NCBI GenBank assembly: GCA_963580455.1
Contig: CAUZKV010000008.1
Location: 620,001-684,000, forward strand
Source of the DNA: Euonymus europaeus
Lineage: Eukaryota; Streptophyta; Magnoliopsida; Celastrales; Celastraceae
Direction of reading: 5' to 3'
Length of the DNA: 64,000 nucleotides
A program made the translations under genes and the position numbers. The notes under the pieces were generated by a model that made no database searches, was not told the origin of the DNA, and was given only the letters and a program-made list of their open reading frames with translations. This document shows, piece by piece, positions 1 to 9,725 of the stretch. Position 1 is the first letter of the stretch, and every line of letters starts with the position of its first letter.

Positions 1-180
1 TGGTTTCTTTACGTAAACGGTTTTATGAATATCCGTTGACTCCGAGTTCTGAATTCGGTGATTTTTAGCTTGATTACACACTACTTTTCGAGCTCTACGA
101 TCCTGGCATTTCGGATATTGATTTAAAAACTCGTGGCTAGTTGGTCTCGTTTCACCTAGTTAGCCGCGAAATGCGGTTTC

Positions 181-190
181 TTTACGTAAA
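181..190. other. Perfect 10-bp palindrome in the monomer
   Basis: The sequence tttacgtaaa equals its own reverse complement. It recurs in most monomers at 173-bp spacing. Common variants break one side: cgtaagtgg and cgtaattgg (0-16 kb and around 37.5-47.5 kb), ctttacttaa (for example 4681, 5546, 8314, 9352, 12812) and the cgtaacg form near 4158. No binding protein can be named from sequence. Confidence 0.8.
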
Positions 191-197
191 CGGTTTT

Positions 198-295
198 ATG
201 AATATCCGTTGACTCCGAGTTCTGAATTCGGTGATTTTTAGCTTGATTTCACGCTACTTTTCGAGCTCTACGATCCTGGCGTTTCGGATATTGAT
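198..295. repeat. Second long-range inverted repeat, 10 of 11 bp
   Basis: The left arm atgaatatccg (198-208) pairs with cggatattgat (285-295) at 10 of 11 positions. Its right arm directly abuts the right arm of the 11-bp repeat, so both left arms and both right arms run in the same order. The two pairings would cross (pseudoknot-like) rather than nest. The frequent variant cggattttgat weakens this pairing, as does the linked variant tatcagttaaatcc. Confidence 0.65.
215..231. other. 17-bp near-perfect dyad around the EcoRI site
   Basis: Arms ccgagttc (215-222) and gaattcgg (224-231) flank a single central t. The arms are complementary at 7 of 8 positions. This segment is among the least variable parts of the monomer. 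The exceptions I saw are few, such as ccgaggtctg (11.8 kb, 15.3 kb, 24-37 kb), ccgatgtctg (19.07, 21.67, 23.57 kb) and gaattcagtg (4.9-14.3 kb). Confidence 0.75.
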
Positions 296-306
296 TTCAG
301 AACTCG
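216..306. repeat. 11-bp perfect inverted repeat spanning 91 bp of the monomer
   Basis: The left arm cgagttctgaa (216-226) is the exact reverse complement of the right arm ttcagaactcg (296-306), with 69 bp between. Allowing one mismatch the match extends to 13 of 14. The left arm overlaps the local 17-bp dyad, so it could pair locally or at distance, but not both. Both arms are intact in most monomers. Arms are broken by variants such as gatttaaaaactcg (about 121, 1505, 4273, 7906), gattttaaaactcg (about 16-36 kb) and ttcaaaactcg (44-48 kb). Whether DNA or RNA forms this structure is unknown. Confidence 0.8.
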
Positions 307-341
307 TGGCTAGTAGGTCTGATTTCATCTAGTTAGCCGCG
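305..341. repeat. Short hairpin-capable inverted repeat
   Basis: cgtggcta (305-312) and tagccgcg (334-341) are complementary at 7 of 8 positions, and the remaining pair would be a G-T wobble in single strand. The loop is 21 nt. The two halves carry a direct repeat ctagt. The hairpin recurs in most monomers; variants such as agcctcg, agccgtg and agccgcaaaa disturb the right arm. Confidence 0.65.
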
Positions 342-1829
342 AAATGTGGTTTCTTTACGTAAACGGTTTTATGAATATCCGTTGACTCCGAGTTCTGAAT
401 TCGGTGATTTTTAGCTTGATTTCACACTACTTTTCGAGCTCTACAATCCTGGCGTTTCGGATATTGATTTCAGAACTCGTGGCTAGTTGGTCTCGTTTCA
501 CCCAGTTAGCCGCGAAATGTGGTTTCTTTACGTAAACGGTTTTATGAATATCCGTTGACTCCGAGTTCTGAATTCGGTGATTTTTAGCTTGATTTCACAC
601 TAATTTTCGAGCTCTACGATCCTGGCGTTTCGGATATTGATTTCAGAACTCGTGGCTAGTTGGTCTCGTTTCACCTAGTTAGCCGCGAAATGTGGTTTCT
701 TTACGTAAACGGTTTTATGAATATCCGTTGACTCCGACTTCTGAATTCGGTGGCTATTAGCTTGATTTCACACTACTTTTCGAGCTCTACGATCCTGGAG
801 TTTCGGATATTGATTTCAGAACTCGTGGCTAGTTGGTCTCGTTTCACCTAGTTAGCCGCGAAATGTGGTTTCTTTACGTAAACGGTTTTATGAATATCCG
901 TTGACTCCGAGTTCTGAATTCGGTGATTTTTAGCTTGATTTCACACTACTTTTCGAGCTCTACGATCCTGGTGTTTCGGATTTTGATTTCAGAACTCGTG
1001 GCTAGTTGGTCTCGTTTGACCTAGTTAGCCGCGAAATGTTGTTTCTTTAAGTAAACGGTTTTATGAATATCCGTTGACTCCGAGTTCTGAATTCGGTGAT
1101 TTTTAGCTTGATTTCACACTAATTTTCGAGCTCTACGATCCTGGCGTTTTGGATATTCATTTCAGAACTCGTGGCTAGTTGGTCTCGTTTCAACTAGTTA
1201 GCCTCGAAATGTGGTTTCTTTACGTAAACGGTTTTATGAATATCCGTCGACTCCGAGTTCTGAATTCGGTGATTTTTAGCTTGATTTCACACTACTTTTC
1301 GAGCTCTACGATCCTGGAGTTTCGGATATTGATTTCAGAACTCGTGGCTAGTTGGTCTCGTTTCACCTAGTTAGCCGCGAAATGTGGTTTCTTTACGTAA
1401 ACGGTTTTATGAATATCCGTTGACTCCGAGTTCTGAATTCGGTGATTTTTAGCTTGATTACACACTACTTTTTGAGCTCTACGATCCTGGCATTTCGGAT
1501 ATTGATTTAAAAACTCGTGGCTAGTTGGTCTCGTTTCACCTAGTTAGCCGCGAAATGCGGTTTCTTTACGTAAACGGTTTTATGAATATCCGTTGACTCC
1601 GAGTTCTGAATTCGGTGATTTTTAGCTTGATTTCACGCTACTTTTCGAGCTCTACGATCCTGGCGTTTCGGATATTGATTTCAGAACTCGTGGCTAGTTG
1701 GTCTCGTTTCACCTAGTTAGCCGCGAAATGTGGTATCTTTACGTAAACGGTTTTATGAATATCCGTTGACTCCGAGTTCTGAATTCGGTGATTTTTAGCT
1801 TGATTTCACACTACTTTTTGAGCTCTACA

Positions 1830-4170
1830 ATCCTGGCGTTTCGGATTTTGATTTCAGAATTCGTGGCTAGTAGGTCTCGTTTCTCCCAGTTAGCCGCGAA
1901 ATGTGGTTTCTTTACGTAAACGGTTTTATGAATATCCGTTGACTCCGAGTTCTGAATTCGGTGATTTTTAGCTTGATTACACACTACTTTTCGAGCTCTA
2001 CAATCCTGGCGTTTTGGATTTTGATTTCAGAACTCGTGGCTAGTTGGTATCGTTTCACCTATTTAGCCGCGAAATGTGGTTTCTTTACGTAAACGGTTTT
2101 AGGAATATCCGTTGACACCGAGTTCTGAATTCGGTGATTTTTAGCTTGATTTCACGCTACTTTTCGAGCTCTACGATCCTGGCGTTTCGGATTTTTATTT
2201 CAGAACTCGTCGCTAGTAGGTCTCGTTTCATCTAGTTAGCCGCGAAATGTGGTTTCTTTACGTAAACGGTTTTATGAATATCCTTTGACTCCGAGTTCTG
2301 AATTCGGTGATTTTTAGCTTGATTTCACACTACTTTTCGAGCTCTACAATCCTGGCATTTCAGATTTTGATTTCGGAACTCGTGGCTAGTAGGTCTCGAT
2401 TCACCTATTTAGCCGCGAAATGTGGTTTCTTTACGTAATTGGTTTTATGAATATCCGCTGACTCCGAGTTTGGAATTCGGTGATTTTTAGGTTGATTACA
2501 CACTACTTTTCGAGCTCTACAATCCTGGCATTTCGGATTTTTATTTCAGAACTTGTGGCTAGTTGGTCTCGTTTCACCTATTTAGCCGCGAAATGTGGTT
2601 TCGTAACCTAAACGGTTTTATGAATATCCGTTGACTCCGAGTTCTGAATTCGGTGACTTTTAGTTTGATTTCACACTACTTTTCGAGCTCTACAATCCTG
2701 GCATTTCGGATTTTGTTTTCAGAACTCGTGGCTAGTAGGTCTGATTTCACCTAGTTAGCCGCGAAATGTGGTTTCTTTACGTAAACGGTTTTATGAATAT
2801 CCGTTGACTCCGAGTTCTGAATTCGGTGACTTTTAGATTGATTTCACACTACTTTTCGAGCTCTACAATCCTGGCGTTTCGGATTTTGATTTCAGAACTC
2901 GTGGCTAGTAGGTCTCGTTTCTCCCAGTTAGCCGCAAAATGTGGTTTCTTTACGTAAACGGTTTTATGAATATTCATTGACTCCGAGTTCTGAATTCGGT
3001 GGTTTTTAGCTTGATTACACACTACTTTTCGAGCTCTACAATCCTGGCGTTTCCGATTTTGATTTCAGAACTCGTGGCTAGTAGGTCTGATTTCACCTAG
3101 TTAGCCGCGAAATGTGGTTTCTTTACGTAAACGGTTTTATGAATATCCGTTGACTCCGAGTTCTGAATTCGGTGACTTTTAGATTGATTTCACACTACTT
3201 TTCGAGCTCTACAATCCTGGCATTTCGGATTTTGTTTTCAGAACTCGTGGCTAGTAGGTCTCGTTTCTCTCAGTTAGCCGCGAAATGTGGTTTCTTTACG
3301 TAAACGGTTTTATGAATATCCGTTGACTCCGAGTTCTGAATTCGGTGATTTTTAGCTTGATTTCACACTACTTTTCGAGCTCTACAATCCTGGCGTTTCG
3401 GATTTTGATTTCAGAATTCGTGGCTAGTAGGTCTCGTTTCTCCCAGTTAGCCGCGAAATGTGGTTTCTTTACGTAAACGGTTTTATGAATATCCGTTGAC
3501 TCCGAGTTCTGAATTCGGTGATTTTTAGCTTGATTACACACTACTTTTCGAGCTCTACAATCCTGGCGTTTTGGATTTTGATTTCAGAACTCGTGGCTAG
3601 TTGGTCTCGTTTCACCTATTTAGCCGTGAAATGTGGTTTCTTTACGTAAACGGTTTTAGGAATATCCGTTGACTCCGAGTTCTGAATTCGGTGATTTTTA
3701 GCTTGATTTCACGCTACTTTTCGAGCTCTACTATCCTGGCGTTTCGGATTTTGATTTCAGAACTCGTCGCTAGTAGGTCTCGTTTCACCTAGTTAGCCGC
3801 GAAATGTGGTTTCTTTACGTAAACAGTTTTATGAATATCCTTTGACTCCGAGTTCTGAATTCGGTGATTTTTAGCTTGATTTCACACTACTTTTCGAGCT
3901 CTACAATCCTGGCATTTCAGATTTTGATTTCGGAACTCGTGGCTAGTAGGTCTCGATTCACCTATTTAGCCGCGAAATGTGGTTTCTTTACGTAATTGGT
4001 TTTATGAATATCCGTTGACTCCGAGTTCGGAATTCGGTGATTTTTAGGTTGATTACACACTACTTTTCGAGCTCTACAATCCTGGTATTTCGGATTTTTA
4101 TTTCAGAACTTGTGGCTAGTTGGTCTCGTTTCACCTATTTAGCCGCGAAATGTGGTTTCGTAACGTAAAC
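1830..4170 (+). repeat. 9-monomer higher-order repeat (1557 bp), one and a half copies
   Basis: Rare variants recur at exactly 1557 bp: cagaattcg at 1855 and 3412, ttttaggaatatcc at 2101 and 3658, cgtaattgg at 2434 and 3991, and tcgtaac at 2601 and 4158. Similarity is lost beyond about 4200 (gacttttagtttg against gatttttagcttg). Boundaries are approximate to within a monomer. Monomers carrying tctcccag in place of tcacctag first appear in this zone. Confidence 0.8.
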
Positions 4171-7100
4171 GGTTTTATGAATATCCGTTGACTCCGAGTT
4201 CTGAATTCGGTGATTTTTAGCTTGATTACACACTACTTTTCGAGCTCTACGATCCTGGCGTTTCGGATATTGATTTAAAAACTCGTGGCTAGTTGGTCTC
4301 GTTTCACCTAGTTAGCCGCGAAATGCGGTTTCTTTACGTAAACGGTTTTATGAATATCCGTTGACTCCGAGTTCTGAATTCGGTGATTTTTAGCTTGATT
4401 TCACGCTACTTTTCGAGCTCTACGATCCTGGTGTTTCGGATATTGATTTCAGAACTCGTGGCTAGTTGGTTTCGTTTCACCTAGTTAGCCGCGAAATGTG
4501 GTTTCTTTACGTAAACGGTTTTATGAATATCCGTTGACTCCGAGTTCTGAATTCGGTGATTTTTAGCTTGATTTCACACTACTTTTCGAGCTCTACAATC
4601 CTGGCGTTTCGGATTTTGATTTCAAAACTTGTGGCTAGTTGGTCTCGTTTCACCTATTTAGCCGCGAAATGTGGTTTCTTTACTTAAACGGTTTTATGAA
4701 TATCCGTTGACTCCGAGTTCTGAATTCGGTGATTTTTAGCTTGATTTCACACTAATTTTCGAGCTCTACGATCCTGGCATTTCGGATTTTGATTTCAGAA
4801 CTCGTGGCTAGTAGGTCTCGATTCACCTATTTAGCCGCGAAATGTGGTTTCTTTACGTAAACAGTTTTATGAATATCCTTTGACTCCGAGTTCTGAATTC
4901 AGTGATTTTTAGCTTGATTTCATACTACTTTTCCAGCTCTACAATCCTGGCATTTCAGATTTTGATTTCAGAACTCGTGGCTAGTAGGTCTCGATTCACC
5001 TATTTAGCCGCGAAATGTGGTTTCTTTACGTAAGTGGTTTTATGAATATCCGTTGACTCCGAGTTCTGAATTCGGTGATTTTTAGGTTGATTACACACTA
5101 CTTTTCGAGCTCTACAATCCTGGCGTTTTGGATTTTGATTTCAGAACTCGTGGCTAGTTGGTCTCGTTTCACCTATTTAGCCGCGAAATGTGGTATCTTT
5201 ACGTAAACGGTTTTAGGAATATCCGTTGACTCCGAGTTCTGAATTCGGTGATTTTTAGCTTGATTTCACACTACTTTTTGAGCTCTACGATCCTGGCATT
5301 TCGGATTTTGATTTCAGAACTCGTGGCCAGTTGGTCTCGTTTCACCTAGTTAGCCGCGAAATGTGGTTTCTTTACGTAAACGGTTTTATGAATATCCGTT
5401 GACTCCGAGTTCTGAATTCGGTGATTTTTAGCTTAATTTCACACTACTTTTCGAGCTCTACAATCCTGGCGTTTCGGATTTTGATTTCAAAACTTGTGGC
5501 TAGTTGGTCTCGTTTCACCTATTTAGCCGCGAAATGTGGTTTCTTTACTTAAACGGTTTTATGAATATCCGTTGACTCCGAGTTCTGAATTCGGTGATTT
5601 TTAGCTTGATTTCACACTAATTTTCGAGCTCTACGATCCTGGCATTTCGGATTTTGATTTCTGAACTCGTGGCTAGTAGGTCTCGATTCACCTATTTAAC
5701 CGCGAAATGTGGTTTCTTTACGTAAACAGTTTTATGAATATCCTTTGACTCCGAGTTCTGAATTCAGTGATTTTTAGCTTGATTTCATACTACTTTTCCA
5801 GCTCTACAATCCTGGCATTTCAGATTTTGATTTCAGAACTCGTGGCTAATAGGTCTCGATTCACCTATTTAGCCGCGAAATGTGGTTTCTTTACGTAAGT
5901 GGTTTTATGAATATCCGTTGACTCCGAGTTCTGAATTCGGTGATTTTTAGATTGATTACACACTACTTTTCGAGCTCTACAATCCTGGCGTTTTGGATTT
6001 TGATTTCAGAACTCGTGGCTAGTTGGTCTCGTTTCACCTATTTAGCCGCGAAATGTGGTATCTTTACGTAAACGGTTTTAGGAATATCCGTTGTCTCCGA
6101 GTTCTGAATTCGGTGATTTTTAGCTTGATTTCACACTACTTTTTGAGCTCTACGATCCTGGCTTTTCGGATTTTGATTTCAGAACTCGTGGCTAGTAGGT
6201 CTCGTTTCACCTAGTTAGCCGCGAAATGTGGTTTCTTTACGTAAACAGTTTTATGAATATCCTTTGCTTCCGAGTTCTGAATTCGGTGATTTTTAGCTTG
6301 ATTTCACACTACTTTTCGAGCTCTACAATCCTGGCATTTCAGATTTTGATTTCATAACTCGTTGCTAGTAGTTCTCGATTCACCTATTTAGCCGCGAAAT
6401 GTGCTTTCTTTACGTAAGTGGTTTTATGAATATCCGTTGACTCCGAGTTCTGAATTCGGTGATTTTTAGCTTGATTACACACTAGTTTTCGAACTCTACA
6501 ATCCTGGCGTTTCGGATATTGATTTCAGAACTCGTGGCTAGTTGGTCTCGTTGCACCTAGTTAGCCGCGAAATGTGGTTTCTTTACGTAAACGGTTTTAT
6601 GAATATCCGTTGACTCCGAGTTCTGAATTCGGTGATTTTTAGCTTGATTTCACACTACTTTTCGAGCTCTACGATCCTGGCGTTTCGGATTTTGATTTCA
6701 GAACTCGTGGCTAGTAGGTCTCGTTTCACCTAGTTAGCCGCGAAATGTGGTTTCTTTACGTAAACGGTTTTATAAATATCCGTTGACTCCGAGTTCTGAA
6801 TTCGGTGATTTTTAGCTTGATTTCACACTACTTTTCGAGCTCTACGATCCTGGCGTTTCAGATTTTGATTTCATAACTCGTGGCTAGTAGTTCTCGATTC
6901 ACCTATTTAGCCGCGAAATGTGGTTTCTTTACGTAAGTGGTTTTATGAATATCCGTTGACTCCGAGTTCTGAATTCGGTGATTTTTAGCTTGATTACACA
7001 CTACTTTTCGAGCTCTACAATCCTGGCATTTCGGATTTTGATTTCAGAATTCGTGGCTAGTAGGTCTCGTTTCTCCCAGTTAGCCGCGAAATGTGGTTTC

Positions 7101-8680
7101 TTTACGTAAACGGTTTTATGAATATCCGTTGACTCCGAGTTCTAAATTCGGTGATTTTTAGCTTGATTACACACTACTTTTCGAGCTCTACAATCCTGGC
7201 GTTTTGGATTTTGATTTCAGAACTCGTGGCTAGTTGGTCTCGTTTCACCTATTTAGCCGTGAAATGTGGTTTCTTTACGTAAACGGTTTTAGGAATATCC
7301 GTTGACTCCGAGTTCTGAATTCGGTGATTTTTAGCTTGATTTCACGCTACTTTTCGAGCTCTACTATCCTGGCGTTTCGGATTTTGATTTCAGAACTCGT
7401 CGCTAGTAGGTCTCGTTTCACCTAGTTAGCCGCGAAATGTGGTTTCTTTACGTAAACAGTTTTATGAATATCCTTTGACTCCGAGTTCTGAATTCGGTGA
7501 TTTTTAGCTTGATTTCACACTACTTTTCGAGCTCTACAATCCTGGCATTTCAGATTTTGATTTCGGAACTCGTGGCTAGTAGGTCTCGATTCACCTATTT
7601 AGCCGCGAAATGTGGTTTCTTTACGTAATTGGTTTTATGAATATCCGTTGACTCCGAGTTCGGAATTCGGTGATTTTTAGGTTGATTACACACTACTTTT
7701 CGAGCTCTACAATCCTGGTATTTCGGATTTTTATTTCAGAACTTGTGGCTAGTTGGTCTCGTTTAACCTATTTAGCCGCGAAATGTGGTTTCGTAACGTA
7801 AACGGTTTTATGAATATCCGTTGACTCCGAGTTCTGAATTCGGTGATTTTTAGCTTGATTACACACTACTTTTCGAGCTCTACGATCCTGGCGTTTCGGA
7901 TATTGATTTAAAAACTCGTGGCTAGTTGGTCTCGTTTTACCTAGTTAGCTGCGAAATGCGGTTTCTTTACGTAAACGGTTTTATGAATATCCGTTGACTC
8001 CGAGTTCTGAATTCGGTGATTTTTAGCTTGATTTCACGCTACTTTTCGAGCTCTACGATCCTGGTGTTTCGGATATTGATTTCAGAACTCGTGGCTAGTT
8101 GGTTTCGTTTCACCTAGTTAGCCGCGAAATGTGGTTTCTTTACGTAAACGGTTTTATGAATATCCGTTGACTCCGAGTTCTGAATTCGGTGATTTTTAGC
8201 TTGATTTCACACTACTTTTCGAGCTCTACAATCCTGGCGTTTCGGATTTTGATTTCAAAACTTGTGGCTAGTTGGTCTCGTTTCACCTATTTAGCCGCGA
8301 AATGTGGTTTCTTTACTTAAACGGTTTTATGAATATCCGTTGACTCCGAGTTCTGAATTCGGTGATTTTTAGCTTGATTTCACACTAATTTTCGAGCTCT
8401 ACGATCCTGGCATTTCGGATTTTGATTTCAGAACTCGTGGCTAGTAGGTCTCGATTCACCTATTTAGCCGCGAAATGTGGTTTCTTTACGTAAACAGTTT
8501 TATGAATATCCTTTGACTCCGAGTTCTGAATTCAGTGATTTTTAGCTTGATTTCATACTACTTTTCCAGCTCTACAATCCTGGAATTTCAGATTTTGATT
8601 TCAGAACTCGTGGCTAGTAGGTCTCGATTCACCTATTTAGCCGCGAAATGTGGTTTCTTTACGTAAGTGGTTTTATGAAT
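3412..8680 (+). repeat. 21-monomer higher-order repeat (3633 bp) with a partial second copy
   Basis: Markers recur at 3633 bp: cagaattcg 3412 and 7045, cgtaattgg 3991 and 7624, ccgagttcgg 4021 and 7654, gatttaaaa 4273 and 7906, and tacttaaacgg 4681 and 8314. The second copy begins near 7045 and is interrupted near 8680 by a 6-monomer duplication. Monomers near 6.9 kb differ from those near 3.3 kb, which places the left boundary of the copied unit near 3.4 kb. Confidence 0.82.
4490..6219 (+). repeat. Nested 5-monomer duplication (865 bp x 2)
   Basis: About 4490-5354 and 5355-6219 are neighbouring copies. tacttaaacgg lies at 4681 and 5546, the gttttgg variant near 5125 and 5990, and ttttagg near 5212 and 6077. 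Left of the pair, ggctagttggtttcg near 4465 contrasts with ggccagttggtctcg near 5330, which sets the boundary. It lies inside the first 21-monomer unit and explains why later copies align to it at two offsets (3806 and 4671 bp). Confidence 0.75.
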
Positions 8681-9725
8681 ATCCGTTGACTCCGAGTTCG
8701 GAATTCGGTGATTTTTAGGTTGATTACACACTACTTTTCGAGCTCTACAATCCTGGTATTTCGGATTTTTATTTCAGAACTTGTGGCTAGTTGGTCTCGT
8801 TTCACCTATTTAGCCGCGAAATGTGGTTTCGTAACGTAAACGGTTTTATGAATATCCGTTGACTCCGAGTTCTGAATTCGGTGATTTTTAGCTTGATTAC
8901 ACACTACTTTTCGAGCTCTACGATCCTGGCGTTTCGGATATTGATTTAAAAACTCGTGGCTAGTTGGTCTCGTTTCACCTAGTTAGCTGCGAAATGCGGT
9001 TTCTTTACGCAAACGGTTTTATGAATATCCGTTGACTCCGAGTTCTGAATTCGGTGATTTTTAGCTTGATTTCACGCTACTTTTCGAGCTCTACGATCCT
9101 GGTGTTTCGGATATTGATTTCAGAACTCGTGGCTAGTTGGTTTCGTTTCACCTAGTTAGCCGCGAAATGTGGTTTCTTTACGTAAACGGTTTTATGAATA
9201 TCCGTTGACTCCGAGTTCTGAATTCGGTGATTTTTAGCTTGATTTCACACTACTTTTCGAGCTCTACAATCCTGGCGTTTCGGATTTTGATTTCAAAACT
9301 TGTGGCTAGTTGGTCTCGTTTCACCTATTTAGCCGCGAAATGTGGTTTCTTTACTTAAACGGTTTTATGAATATCCGTTGACTCCGAGTTCTGAATTCGG
9401 TGATTTTTAGCTTGATTTCACACTAATTTTCGAGCTCTACGATCCTGGCATTTCGGATTTTGATTTCAGAACTCGTGGCTAGTAGGTCTCGATTCACCTA
9501 TTTAGCCGCGAAATGTGGTTTCTTTACGTAAACAGTTTTATGAATATCCTTTGACTCCGAGTTCTGAATTCAGTTATTTTTAGCTTGATTTCATACTACT
9601 TTTCCAGCTCTACAATCCTGGCATTTCAGATTTTGATTTCAGAACTCGTGGCTAGTAGGTCTCGATTCACCTATTTAGCCGCGAAATGTGGTTTCTTTAC
9701 GTAAGTGGTTTTATGAATATCCATT
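7645..9725 (+). repeat. 6-monomer tandem duplication (1038 bp x 2)
   Basis: Markers repeat at 1038 bp: ccgagttcgg at 7654 and 8692, tacttaaacgg at 8314 and 9352. The monomer before 7654 has cgtaattgg whereas the one before 8692 has cgtaagtgg, so the left breakpoint of the second copy lies near 8670-8690. The second copy ends near 9725, where the next monomer reads ccgagttctg instead of ccgagttcgg. Confidence 0.78.

Larger units (their letters stand above)
181..353 (+). repeat. Representative 173-bp satellite monomer
   Basis: One complete period, phased to start at the palindrome tttacgtaaa and end at ggtttc. Landmarks in order: palindrome (181-190), cggttttatgaatatcc (191-207), the 17-bp near-dyad around the EcoRI site (215-231), a T-rich stretch gatttttagcttgattt, the SacI block tcgagctc (261-268), a CpG-rich block cgatcctggcgtttcgg (271-287), gatttcagaactcg (293-306), and a hairpin-capable block ctagt..agccgcg (305-341). 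The phase is arbitrary. The section up to about 250 is nearly invariant between copies, whereas 271-335 carries most of the variation used below to define blocks. This copy itself differs from the common form at a few sites, such as tagtagg, gatttcatct and cacgcta. Confidence 0.95.
1..1830 (+). repeat. Array zone: monomers with an 8-monomer offset repeat
   Basis: About ten and a half monomers. The rare variant gatttaaaaactcg occurs at 121 and again at 1505, which is 1384 bp or 8 monomers, and in both cases it is followed by the gaaatgcgg variant. Most monomers here carry cggatattg and tagttgg. No gene or other element is present. Confidence 0.75.

Noticed and set aside
211..216. W-box or GCN4-like core (ttgac/tgactc) in the monomer as a regulatory site
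   Set aside because: Such short cores are expected by chance, and nothing else in the monomer resembles a promoter.
255..290. CENP-B box-like sequence around ttttcgagctctacgatcc
   Set aside because: The ttcg half is present, but the required A and the cggg half are missing on either strand. The cccggcg variant (17911, 20506, 22409, 27599, 31232) does not restore the spacing.
305..345. tRNA-like or Pol III promoter element around ggtctcgtttcacc
   Set aside because: It resembles a B box only loosely, there is no A box at a suitable distance, and no cloverleaf can be drawn around it.
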